A DNA stretch of 64,000 nucleotides from Verrucomicrobiota bacterium (GTDB lineage Bacteria; Chlamydiota; Chlamydiia; Chlamydiales; Rhabdochlamydiaceae), in contig JAFEGH010000007.1 of the NCBI GenBank assembly GCA_018240065.1, forward strand, positions 186,001 to 250,000, in the 5' to 3' direction. Positions 23,986 through 32,310 of the stretch are shown one piece after another. How positions within the stretch are numbered: the stretch's first letter is position 1; each line of letters starts with the position of its first letter. Made by a program: the position numbers and the translations under genes. The notes beneath the pieces were generated by a model. The model worked only from the letters and a program-made list of their open reading frames with translations, was not told where the DNA came from and made no database searches.

Positions 23986-26823
23986 ATGAACGAACAAGAG
24001 ATCCCCAAAGCCTATACTCCCAAAGATTCTGAAGAAAAGTGGTACAAATTCTGGGAAGAGAAAGGCTTCTTTAAAGCTGATGCCAAGTCCTCCAAGCCTT
24101 CCTATTGCATCTCGATCCCGCCGCCGAACGTCACGGGCGTCCTGCACATGGGACACGCCCTCGTCGACACTTTGCAGGACGTGCTTGTGCGCTGGAAAAG
24201 GATGTCCGGCTTTGAGGCGCTGTGGGTGCCTGGGACCGACCATGCCGGGATTGCGACCCAGACTGTCGTCGAGCGCCACCTGATGGCCTCCGAAGGAAAG
24301 AGGCGCAAAGATTATACGCGCGAGGAATTCCTTTCCCATGTCTGGAAATGGAAAGAACACAGCGAATCGCAGATCTTGAGCCAGCTGAAAAAAGTCGGCT
24401 GCTCGTGCGACTGGTCGCGCCTTGCTTTCACCATGGATGAAAAGCGCAACCGCGCTGTGCGCACCATGTTCAAGAAGATGTTCGACGCCGGACTCATCTA
24501 CCGCGGCGACTATCTGGTCAACTGGGATCCCGTCACACAGACGGCGCTTGCCGACGACGAAGTCGAATATGAAGAGAAAGATTCCTTCCTCTGGTACTTC
24601 CGCTATCCGCTCGCCGACAAGAGCGGCTTTGTCACCATCGCCACCACGCGTCCCGAAACGATGCTCGGCGATACGGCGATCGCGGTTTCCCCGAATGATG
24701 AGCGGTATGAGGAGATCGTGGGCAAAATGGTGATCCAGCCGCTTGCCCAGCGCGAGATCCCAGTCATCGCCGACCGATTCGTCGATGCGGCATTTGGAAC
24801 CGGAGCTGTTAAAATCACCCCCGCGCACGACCCCAATGACTATGAAATGGGACTGAACCACAAGCTCCCCTTCATCAACATCCTGACGCCGGATGGAAAG
24901 ATGAATGAGAACGCAGGTCAGTTCGCCGGCATGGCCAAAGAAGAGGCACGCACGGCTGTCGTCGAGGCGATGAAAGGACTCAATCTTCTCGTTAAAATCG
25001 AACCCCATAACAACCGCGTCGGCATCTCCTACCGCTCAAAGGCTGTCATCGAACCCTATCTTTCTAAACAGTGGTTCGTCCGCATGACCGGATTCAAGGA
25101 CAACTTGCGCAAAGTCGTCGAGGAGAAGAAAGTCCGCCTTGTTCCCTCCAACTGGGAGAACACCTACTTCCACTGGATCGACAACCTGCGCGACTGGTGC
25201 ATTTCCCGCCAGCTATGGTGGGGACACAGGATCCCAATCTGGTATCGCAAAGACAACCCGGACGCGATGGTCTGCTACGACGGAACCGATCTTCCTCCCG
25301 AAGTGCAGAAAGAGCCCGACGCCTACGTCCAGGACGAAGACGTCCTCGACACTTGGTTCTCTTCCGCCCTTTGGCCATTCAGCATTTTAGGCTGGCCCGA
25401 CAAGACGGACGACCTGAAAAAATTCTACCCGAACTCCACTCTCGTCACCGGCCACGATATCCTCTTCTTCTGGGTGGCGCGCATGATCCTGATGGGAGAG
25501 TACGCTCTTGGCAAAGCGCCGTTCCCAGAAACATTCCTCCACGGACTGATCTATGGAAAATCCTACTGGCGCCAACACAAAGACGGCTCGATCGCCTATG
25601 TCAATGCCAAAGAGCGCCTCTCCTTCGATCTCGGACAGCCCGTCCCCACAGACGTCCATTCGAAATGGGAAAAGATGTCCAAGTCCAAGGGGAACATCAT
25701 CGACCCTCTTGAGATCATCGATACGTACGGCACAGATGCAATGCGCATGGGCCTGTGCGCCAGCGCAACCCAGGCGCGCCAGATCGACCTCGACAGGCGC
25801 AGATTCGAAGAATTCAAGAACTTCATCAACAAGATCTGGAACGGCGCCCGCTTTGTCTTCATGAACATCGAATCGCTCTCTGCGGAATCCTTTGCGCAGG
25901 GACTTAATCTCGAGATGCTCTCGCTCGAAGACCGTTGGATCCTCTCCTTGCTCAACCGCACCATCCAGGACGTCGAGAAGCACCTTGCCGACTACGCCTT
26001 TGACAGAGCCGCGATCACTGCCTACGACTTCTTCTGGAAAGAGTTCTGCGCGTATTACGTCGAGCTTGTCAAACCGATGCTCTTTGGAAAAATCGGAACC
26101 CCGCAAACGCGCGAAACTAAACAGAAGATCCTGTGCATCGTCCTGTGCAACACGCTCCGCCTGATGCATCCGATGGCCCCCTTCATCACTGAAGAGCTGT
26201 TCCAGATGCTTAAAGCGAAATTCTCCGGATTCACGGGGCAGGAAAAAGCAGATCCCTACACGATGGAAACGATCCGCGCCCTCCTCTCCCCTGCCTGCAT
26301 CGTCTCGGCCTATCCAAAAGTAATCCGCGCTGAAGACATCAATCCGGAGATCGAAACGACTTTCGCTTTCCTCGACGAAGTCATCCGCACTGTGCGCAAT
26401 ATCCGCGCCGAAATGCAGCTCCCTCCCGGGACCGCCACAGACCTGCATATCCACTCCTCTCCAGAAGAAGGACAGCGCAAGCTCGTCGAGACCAACCTCT
26501 CCATCATCCAGGCCCTTGTCCGCACCCAAAAAGTCTCCTTCTCCGAGGAAGAGCAAAAAGTGCAGTTCAGCGCCAGCTCGATCGTGGGCAATCTTAAGCT
26601 TGTCATCCCCCTTCCGCAGGAGATGAAAGAAAAGGAAAAGGTGCGCCTTGTTAAAGAGAGGGACAAATTCATCGCCCAGCAGAACAGCCTGCGAGCGCAG
26701 CTATCGAATGAGGGTTTCTTGGAAAAAGCGCCTCCCCAGCTCATTGAAAAGCTCAAGAGCAGTCTGCTCCAGACTGAAAAAGAGCTCAGCGAGACGATGA
26801 GAAAGCTGGAAGAACTGGCTTAA
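23986..26823 (+). CDS. valS: Valyl-tRNA synthetase
   Basis: Protein of 945 residues, full length. It is a class Ia synthetase with the HIGH-type motif PPPNVTGVLHMGHAL (about residues 43-57), the GTDHAGIATQ segment, the editing (CP1) domain with TTRPETMLGDTA and the HDPNDYE pocket, KMSKSKGN near 563-570, and a C-terminal coiled coil rich in Glu/Lys (~880-945) that grips the tRNA. It charges tRNA-Val and hydrolyses mischarged threonine. The order pknD...valS...V-ATPase is the chlamydial one, though the V-ATPase genes are 15 kb away here because of inserted accessory genes. Confidence 0.97.
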   Translation: MNEQEIPKAYTPKDSEEKWYKFWEEKGFFKADAKSSKPSYCISIPPPNVTGVLHMGHALVDTLQDVLVRWKRMSGFEALWVPGTDHAGIATQTVVERHLMASEGKRRKDYTREEFLSHVWKWKEHSESQILSQLKKVGCSCDWSRLAFTMDEKRNRAVRTMFKKMFDAGLIYRGDYLVNWDPVTQTALADDEVEYEEKDSFLWYFRYPLADKSGFVTIATTRPETMLGDTAIAVSPNDERYEEIVGKMVIQPLAQREIPVIADRFVDAAFGTGAVKITPAHDPNDYEMGLNHKLPFINILTPDGKMNENAGQFAGMAKEEARTAVVEAMKGLNLLVKIEPHNNRVGISYRSKAVIEPYLSKQWFVRMTGFKDNLRKVVEEKKVRLVPSNWENTYFHWIDNLRDWCISRQLWWGHRIPIWYRKDNPDAMVCYDGTDLPPEVQKEPDAYVQDEDVLDTWFSSALWPFSILGWPDKTDDLKKFYPNSTLVTGHDILFFWVARMILMGEYALGKAPFPETFLHGLIYGKSYWRQHKDGSIAYVNAKERLSFDLGQPVPTDVHSKWEKMSKSKGNIIDPLEIIDTYGTDAMRMGLCASATQARQIDLDRRRFEEFKNFINKIWNGARFVFMNIESLSAESFAQGLNLEMLSLEDRWILSLLNRTIQDVEKHLADYAFDRAAITAYDFFWKEFCAYYVELVKPMLFGKIGTPQTRETKQKILCIVLCNTLRLMHPMAPFITEELFQMLKAKFSGFTGQEKADPYTMETIRALLSPACIVSAYPKVIRAEDINPEIETTFAFLDEVIRTVRNIRAEMQLPPGTATDLHIHSSPEEGQRKLVETNLSIIQALVRTQKVSFSEEEQKVQFSASSIVGNLKLVIPLPQEMKEKEKVRLVKERDKFIAQQNSLRAQLSNEGFLEKAPPQLIEKLKSSLLQTEKELSETMRKLEELA

Positions 26824-26942
26824 GGAACGCTTCAAAAATAAAAATTTTAACTTGTTTTTAAGGGGCTGTAATTTTTTTTAATTTACACCCCCTTCCTTCT
26901 ACACACCCAAAAAAGATAATTATAATTCATTTATTCATGCAA

Positions 26943-26990
26943 TTTGTGATATAATGCATAAATTAACTAAGCAAATTTAATTATCACAAA
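26943..26990 (+). promoter_or_regulatory. TATAAT promoter box flanked by TTTGTGATA inverted repeat
   Basis: TTTGTGATA (26943-26951) and its exact reverse complement TATCACAAA (26982-26990) are 30 bases apart. A TATAAT at 26950-26955 starts inside the left arm, 45 bases before the F-box gene ATG. The right arm ends nine bases before the ATG, so a bound protein could block both initiation of transcription and the start region. No strong -35 is visible. Confidence 0.5.
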
Positions 26991-26999
26991 ATAGGAATT

Positions 27000-28355
27000 A
27001 TGTCTTTTAAGCTATGCGAAGGACTTCCCTCAAAAACAGATCAAACAGGCTCCACTGCAGTCGTCGTTCAAGACGCTCCACTACCCAACCTCCCTTTTGA
27101 ATTACTGTTCGATATCCTTCTCCGATTGGGCAAAAAAGATGTGTATTTCACTTCCCTGGCGTGCAAAAGATTCTCCCAAACCATCTCCGATCCCCATCTC
27201 TGGAGAGCGCTCTTCCGTCGAGACTATCCAATCCGCGTCCCCTTCGCGATGCAAACAGCGCCCACTCTCCCCTGGAAAGACCATTATCGCATGGCGTCCA
27301 AACTGCACTCGAATTTGGTCCATGGGATATCTACAATCGCTACTGTATGCAAACATCCCGCAAGGATAACCTGTATGGGCGGCAAAGGCGATTTGCTCTT
27401 TACCGGATCCAGCGATGGAGCAATCAAGATCAGCAGGAAAGACTCTTCTGGAAAATTGAGGGAAATTCAAACCCTCAATCAATGCGGCGATGGGACTTTT
27501 CGCATTAGCCCCTTGCAGGATCATCTACTCCACAAGTCGCTGCATGATCTCAAAATCTGCCGAAGTTTAGAAAACGGAACTTTTAATGCGGTTCAAACTT
27601 TGAACGGAGACGGGAGCAAGATCACGGATTTCAACTGGAGCGAAGACCACCTCTTCATGATCACTGAAAACCTAACGTTAAAAATCTGGAGAAAGGATTC
27701 AGCAGAGACCTATCAGGAACTTCCAGCGCTCAATGGCTGCCTCCTCGCCTTGATCCAGGGAGATTTTTTCTTTGCGTACTCGGACGAAGGGGATACCTTG
27801 ATCTACAAAAAAGATTCCTCCGGAGCGTTTAAATACCATCAAAAACTCAGTAATCCAACACCTGATGAAATACAAGGCTATTCCCTTTCTTATGAAGACG
27901 GCATCTTCTGCATCGCCTCAACCGACGGCACCCTACAAATCGCGAGAAAAGCAGAGAATGATCTCTTCTCTGAACCTCAGACCGTCATTGCTGGAAACAT
28001 CATGAATATGATCTGCGAATTTGTCGCCAAAGGGGATTATCTCTTTGCTGGACTGCATCTTGGAGAAATCAAAGTCTTTAAAAAAGAGGGAACAGGAACT
28101 TTCAAAGAAATCCAGACGCTCATAGGGCATCAGGAAAGAATCAATGCAATTTGCTTAGATGAGACCTACCTCTTGACAGGCTCAACAGACGGCACTGCCA
28201 AAATCTGGGAAAAGGATGAGTTAGGAGCCTATAAATTGCTGCAAACTCTCCATGAACCTGCATTTCAGAATGGAGTCACAGGCGTTAAAATCGATGGAGA
28301 TCACTTCCTGACATCTTATAGTGACGGCTCCGTCAGGCTCTGGGATTTTACCTAA
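27000..28355 (+). CDS. F-box and WD40-repeat protein, candidate ubiquitin-ligase effector
   Basis: Protein of 451 residues with eukaryote-type architecture. Residues 29-75 are a clear F-box: LPNLPFELLFDILLRL, then the conserved SLACKRFSQTI and LWRALFRRDYP. From about 110 to the end there are seven or eight WD40-like blades, each with a hydrophobic-Gly-D/N turn and endings such as GSSDGAIKIS, NLTLKIW, STDGTLQIA, GSTDGTAKIW and SDGSVRLWDF. In eukaryotes F-box/WD40 proteins recruit substrates to SCF (Skp1-cullin-F-box) ligases. There is no signal peptide; delivery to the host would be by type III secretion. AAATAGGAATT before the ATG is a weak ribosome binding site. It lies alone between valS and a dispersed repeat. 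Confidence 0.85.
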   Translation: MSFKLCEGLPSKTDQTGSTAVVVQDAPLPNLPFELLFDILLRLGKKDVYFTSLACKRFSQTISDPHLWRALFRRDYPIRVPFAMQTAPTLPWKDHYRMASKLHSNLVHGISTIATVCKHPARITCMGGKGDLLFTGSSDGAIKISRKDSSGKLREIQTLNQCGDGTFRISPLQDHLLHKSLHDLKICRSLENGTFNAVQTLNGDGSKITDFNWSEDHLFMITENLTLKIWRKDSAETYQELPALNGCLLALIQGDFFFAYSDEGDTLIYKKDSSGAFKYHQKLSNPTPDEIQGYSLSYEDGIFCIASTDGTLQIARKAENDLFSEPQTVIAGNIMNMICEFVAKGDYLFAGLHLGEIKVFKKEGTGTFKEIQTLIGHQERINAICLDETYLLTGSTDGTAKIWEKDELGAYKLLQTLHEPAFQNGVTGVKIDGDHFLTSYSDGSVRLWDFT

Positions 28356-28363
28356 AGTGATTG

Positions 28364-28472
28364 CAGGCCTTGAGGCCTGGGATTTTTGTAGTTGCCGGGG
28401 GTGCGAAGCAGCCTACAGGCAATCTTTGAACACCCGTCCATTAATGGCCGGGTATCCACCAAAGGATAGATT
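28364..28472 (+). repeat. Dispersed structured repeat, copy A
   Basis: It begins nine bases after the F-box gene stop. It shows AGGCCT-TG-AGGCCT, then GGATTTTTGTAG, a GTTGCC/GGCAAT stem around GGGGGTGCGAAGC, ATCTTTGAA, and a CCCGTCCA-TTAA-TGGCCGGG hairpin followed by TATCCACCAAAGGAT. The same blocks occur in the same order at 57671-57784. Confidence 0.72.
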
Positions 28473-28539
28473 AAAAAAAAAGCGAAGAGGTTTCCCCTTC
28501 GCGTCATAGTACTCTTGCTAACTAATTAAGATACCTAAT

Positions 28540-28845
28540 TCAATGCATCTTAGTTTTTAACCTTCCTGTACTTACTCTATGGACAAGATCTGCTACGTAT
28601 TTTTGATCATCCGGGGAAATCAGACCATTCGTTCCAATAGCCTCCAAGAATCTATCCTGGAACGACTTTATCCCATGGAACGTTTTATCGGATTGTGAAA
28701 ATAACCAGCCTACCGTTGCTTTAGTCTTATCTTCACCATACTCTGCATGCAAAGCTTCGAAAAAAGAATCCGAATGAACTGGCTTCAGTTGGGATGATGA
28801 AGTATAGGGTAAATTGCTAATATAATCTTTACTCAAAACCGACAT
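28540..28845 (-). CDS. Small hypothetical protein
   Basis: 101 residues from the ATG at 28845, chosen because AAGGAGAG lies five bases before it; the longer reading from 28878 lacks such a site. The protein is hydrophilic with no signal peptide or membrane span. It has a Ser/Tyr-rich N-terminus and helical remainder (SFFEALHAEYGEDKTKATVGWLF, FQDRFLEAIG, DDQKYVADLVHRV). The last part resembles a short helical binding domain but I do not recognise it. The strong ribosome binding site and isolated position argue for a real, well-translated gene, possibly a small effector. Confidence 0.62.
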   Translation of the reverse strand: MSVLSKDYISNLPYTSSSQLKPVHSDSFFEALHAEYGEDKTKATVGWLFSQSDKTFHGIKSFQDRFLEAIGTNGLISPDDQKYVADLVHRVSTGRLKTKMH

Positions 28846-29028
28846 AAATGCTCTCCTTTTTAATTTATAATTAAACAAATTCTCTGTTATATTTTAATTA
28901 TAATTGACAAGCATTAACAATCGGTTAAGAACTGTGCTTTAAAAAAGCAAACAACCCTGCAAATTAAATCGTTAACTCCTTAAAATGAGCATATTGCGAA
29001 CATAAAAAAAATATTGAAATAAGCCTGC

Positions 29029-29754
29029 CTAAGAAGGGCAAGCGCTCTGCCAGATCGCGAAGGAATCAGCAGGAATGATGCCGCGGCCTTCGTTGCGGTT
29101 GATGTCCTGCAGGATGTTGAAGAAAGATCTGCTGTACTCGGGAAGACCGAGAAGCCCCATCGATGTGATGATGCGGGTGATCCGGAGGAAATTGTGGTAG
29201 GTCCCTGGCAGCCAGACAGGAGCGCGGGCTGCAAAATTCGGAGCTCTGGAGATCACCTTGGTCCTCTCATCCATTTGGAGGCCATAAAAGCTCAGCATTC
29301 TGCGGAAAGAGCGCAAGACCTGGTTTTTGAGCGCCGGATCGTTGCGGAATATCTGAATGGTAGGTTGATCGAGGACGGGAGCTGTCGGATTGGGGCCGCT
29401 GCGCTGTGTCGTCGGAAAGAGCCACTGGATGAAGTTGTGCAACGCTTCCAGCCGGTCGTCGTTCCAGCCCAAAATCTCGTCTAGGGTGACACCGTTGTTA
29501 TTGGGACCTAAACCCCGATAAAAACCGACAATATCCTGAGAAGCAAGCACAGTCACGCTCCGTGTCGTTGCAGCCGTTTCTATAGGAATAAAAGGCCTTC
29601 TCCCGGATAAACAATTGTAAATGGACTTGAAGATCTTCATCGCCAGATCATGAACGGCCTTGCAGGTGTCGCTGATCCAATCGCACGGCGCGCACAGAGC
29701 GCTGGCAGAAGCAGAGGGAGATGAAGAAATAGCTGTCGTCATAGTCCACATCAT
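29029..29754 (-). CDS. OGFr_N domain protein (opioid growth factor receptor conserved region)
   Basis: Protein of 241 residues. A Ser/Ala/Cys-rich N-terminus (1-60) leads into a domain at about 75-170 that fits the conserved region of the opioid growth factor receptor. The key segments are DIVGFYRGLG, LDEILGWNDDRLEALHNFIQWLFP, PVLDQPTIQIFRNDPALKNQVLRSFRRML and FYGLQ. The domain is all-helical and of unknown molecular function in bacteria; it is found in many environmental species and some intracellular ones. There is no signal peptide. In-frame ATGs at 29754, 29751 and 29742 leave the start uncertain by a few codons. Confidence 0.75.
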   Translation of the reverse strand: MMWTMTTAISSSPSASASALCAPCDWISDTCKAVHDLAMKIFKSIYNCLSGRRPFIPIETAATTRSVTVLASQDIVGFYRGLGPNNNGVTLDEILGWNDDRLEALHNFIQWLFPTTQRSGPNPTAPVLDQPTIQIFRNDPALKNQVLRSFRRMLSFYGLQMDERTKVISRAPNFAARAPVWLPGTYHNFLRITRIITSMGLLGLPEYSRSFFNILQDINRNEGRGIIPADSFAIWQSACPS

Positions 29755-29860
29755 TTAAAGACAGCCAGTATAATCCTTTTTCCTCAAAAACAAAACCCAA
29801 ACGATAATTTAATCCTATCTCCACTGTTATAAAGAACCTGGAATTAAATTAAAAATTTTA

Positions 29861-30670
29861 TCAAGGCGAGTTCAGAGCCTGGCCAGCCACTTCCAGCCAT
29901 CTGGCCTCGAACTGCTGCTCGCTGATCTCTTTGGAGGGGTAATCCTTGGCGCCGGTGAAGTGAAGACCCTTGAACTTAATCGACGGATCAAATTGCTGCA
30001 GGCTGGCCTCAACGCTTTTCAGGTTGTCCTCCCGATCGTCGATAAAGATAACCTGGGATGGCGCATGCCCTGTCTTTTTCAAGTAGGCGACGAGCGCATC
30101 TCCTTTTGGGCATGTCGAGCCGTTGACGAACAGGATCCCCTTCGTATAGGTCGAGTAGTTTTCCCGGAAAGAAGGAAGATCGCGGAACACGATCTGGTCC
30201 GAGCTGGGGGCTCCCTTTGAAAAATCAATGCCGAACTGCGCCAGATGGCGGATCTTCCATTCTTCCATGTTATCGATGGATCCAAATTTACCTGTGAAAT
30301 TCCCTGTCAGTGCCATGGTGGGCACATTTCTCTCTTTTAAGTCGCTGAGAAGAACCGGCAACCGCGGATCGATCAAAACAGGATCGGAGCTGAGAGTGGT
30401 CAGGATGAAAAAAATATCCCGTTTATCGGAGGGGATCTGCTGAACCACTTTTTTGCAGATAGGGCTAAAGCGCTTCATATTGGCCATCTGGAAGGCCGGA
30501 TCTTTGGGCTGGAGGATCACCAAATCAATATCAAACAAGGCAAGCGTCTCTTTATCTGCATCTTTAAAACATTGGACGACGTCATTCATTTGATTTACCT
30601 GGGAAATTTCTGCCCGGCAACAGGCAGCGATTGCTAAAGCGGGAATGAGGAAAGATTGAAAAAATTTCAT
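29861..30670 (-). CDS. DUF2608 HAD-like secreted protein
   Basis: 269 residues from the ATG at 30670, supported by AGGAGTC five bases upstream (an earlier in-frame codon at 30709 has none). The N-terminus is a Sec signal peptide (MKFFQSFLIPALAIAACCRA). The rest looks like the DUF2608 group of haloacid-dehalogenase-fold proteins: ALFDIDLVILQP in place of the usual DxDxT, a Thr in LTTLSSDP, and VIFIDDREDNLKSVEASL as the acidic motif near the C-terminus. The first catalytic motif is FDIDLV, so both aspartates are kept. Homologues occur in Legionella and chlamydiae. It is probably a periplasmic phosphatase; the substrate is unknown. Confidence 0.78.
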   Translation of the reverse strand: MKFFQSFLIPALAIAACCRAEISQVNQMNDVVQCFKDADKETLALFDIDLVILQPKDPAFQMANMKRFSPICKKVVQQIPSDKRDIFFILTTLSSDPVLIDPRLPVLLSDLKERNVPTMALTGNFTGKFGSIDNMEEWKIRHLAQFGIDFSKGAPSSDQIVFRDLPSFRENYSTYTKGILFVNGSTCPKGDALVAYLKKTGHAPSQVIFIDDREDNLKSVEASLQQFDPSIKFKGLHFTGAKDYPSKEISEQQFEARWLEVAGQALNSP

Positions 30671-30748
30671 CGATTGACTCCTGAAAACAAATGGATCTAA
30701 TTCTATCAAAATGCAGGAGGGCGGAAAAGAGAAAAATTAATTGAAATG

Positions 30749-30775
30749 GAGCCGGGTAAGAGTTTTTCCCGGCTC
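30749..30775 (-). terminator. Hairpin after the AGCS symporter gene
   Basis: GAGCCGGG (30749-30756) pairs with CCCGGCTC (30768-30775) around an 11-base loop, 13 bases after the stop of the symporter gene on the minus strand. The downstream sequence ATTTCAATTAATTTTT is only moderately T-rich. Confidence 0.6.
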
Positions 30776-30788
30776 TAGGGGATTTGTT

Positions 30789-32183
30789 TTAAGTCGATTC
30801 CATCTCGCGCTTCTGAAGCTTCTCCCTATCGAGCAAGGCGAAGAATGCCTTCGATTCGATCACGATGACCGAAGAGAGTCCCATGAGGCCTATCAGGTTG
30901 GGAAGAGCCATCAACCCGTTCATGATGTCCGCAATGGGCCATACCATATCAAAACTCATGACGGCACCGACAAAGACGAACAGGCAGAAGAGCGTGCGGT
31001 ACCCAAGCAGCACTTTTTCTCCGGCGAGGAATTCCATGCATCTTTCCCCGTAATAGGACCAGCCGACAATCGTCGTGTAGCCAAAGAGGATGAGGCCGAT
31101 CGTCACGATGATATCTCCGCCTGGGATGACCGAGCGGAACGCCTGCATGACAAGCAGCGCGCCGTTGAGGGCTTTGCCGTCCGCTCCTGTCATGCCGAGG
31201 ACATCCGTGACGGCAATCACAAGCGCTGTGATCGTGCAGACGACAAGGCTGGAAAGGAACACGCCGCTCATCGAGATCAGCGCTTGTCTGCCGGGCACAT
31301 CCGTCTTGGCTGCCGCCGCTGCGATAGGGGCGCTCCCGAGACCTGCTTCGTTAGAGGAAACCCCGCGCGCAACGCCGAGCTGGACTGCGGCCATGATAGA
31401 GGCTCCTAGAAATCCGCCGAAGGCAGCCTGTCCTGTAAACGCCGTCGTGACAATCTGCATCAGCCCATCGGGAATCCTGTCGAATCGCACAGCCAGAATG
31501 ACCAATCCTCCTGTGACATAGAGCAGCGCCATGATCGGCACCAGATAACTGCTGACTTTGCCGATGCTCTTGATCCCGCCCAGAAGGACAATTGCAGTTA
31601 CACCAGAAAGGATCACCCCTGTCCATGCAGGCGGCAGATGAACGAGGTCCTGCACCGCTGCGGCGATCGAATTGGACTGGATTAGATTGCCCCCTGCAAA
31701 TGCCGATAACGCGCAGAAGATAGCAAAGAGAGATCCCAGCCACTTCATCTTAAGCCCGGTGGAGATGTAATGCATAGGGCCGCCACTCATCCTTCCTTTC
31801 TCATCGACGACGCGGTATTTGACAGCCAGGATCGCTTCAGCGAATTTCGTCACCATCCCGATGAGGGCAATCACCCACATCCAGAAGACGGCTCCAAATC
31901 CCCCTGCGACGATCGCTGTCGCGACGCCTGCGATGCTGCCGATTCCGATTGTTGCCGCAAGAGCTGTCATCAGCGCCTGGAACTGGCTGATGTCTCCCTG
32001 CGCATTGTCATCCTGTCTTGTGAACGCGAGCTTTAAGGAATAAACGAGATAGCGGAATTGCATCCCACCGAGGCGAATTGTAAAATAAAGTCCGACCCCG
32101 ACGAGAAGGATCACTAAAAAGTTGCTCCATAATACTTCGTCGATGCGGTTCAGCCAAAAAACGATCGAATGCCCAGAATCCAT
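30789..32183 (-). CDS. Alanine/glycine:cation symporter (AGCS family, AlsT-like)
   Basis: Protein of 464 residues with about ten to eleven membrane spans. Family segments include GLYFTIRLGGMQFRYL near 32, the ATIGIGSIAGVATAI loop near 77, MWVIALIGMVTKFAEAILAVKYR, and GVARGVSSNEAGLGSAPIAAAAAKT around 277, which is the AGCS signature. The family imports alanine or glycine with Na+ (sometimes H+). GAGGT lies six bases before the ATG. A nearly perfect copy of the motif seen before galE lies just upstream, with TATAAT at its end, so this is the best candidate for a real promoter of that type. The gene is divergent from aroG. Confidence 0.93.
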   Translation of the reverse strand: MDSGHSIVFWLNRIDEVLWSNFLVILLVGVGLYFTIRLGGMQFRYLVYSLKLAFTRQDDNAQGDISQFQALMTALAATIGIGSIAGVATAIVAGGFGAVFWMWVIALIGMVTKFAEAILAVKYRVVDEKGRMSGGPMHYISTGLKMKWLGSLFAIFCALSAFAGGNLIQSNSIAAAVQDLVHLPPAWTGVILSGVTAIVLLGGIKSIGKVSSYLVPIMALLYVTGGLVILAVRFDRIPDGLMQIVTTAFTGQAAFGGFLGASIMAAVQLGVARGVSSNEAGLGSAPIAAAAAKTDVPGRQALISMSGVFLSSLVVCTITALVIAVTDVLGMTGADGKALNGALLVMQAFRSVIPGGDIIVTIGLILFGYTTIVGWSYYGERCMEFLAGEKVLLGYRTLFCLFVFVGAVMSFDMVWPIADIMNGLMALPNLIGLMGLSSVIVIESKAFFALLDREKLQKREMEST

Positions 32184-32207
32184 ATCTACCTCAGTTTTTT
32201 TGGGGCA

Positions 32208-32230
32208 TTATACCCAAAGAAGTTGAAAAA
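32208..32230 (-). promoter_or_regulatory. Recurrent motif TTTTCAACTT + CTTTGGGTATAAT before the symporter gene
   Basis: The minus strand reads TTTTTCAACTT then CTTTGGGTATAA, completing a consensus TATAAT, 24 bases before the symporter ATG. It matches the string at 8699-8719 in all but one of 21 positions, so the similarity is far beyond chance for unrelated genes. Confidence 0.6.
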
Positions 32231-32310
32231 TAGGAAGAAGTGAACGGCATTGCAAAATTTTGCCGCGCTATGTTACGGTCAAAACTTGAATTACTGGGAT
32301 TTAGTCTCGA

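Noticed and set aside
23959..25008. Minus-strand frame of about 350 codons inside valS
   Set aside because: Antisense shadow of valS; no start signals, no domain.
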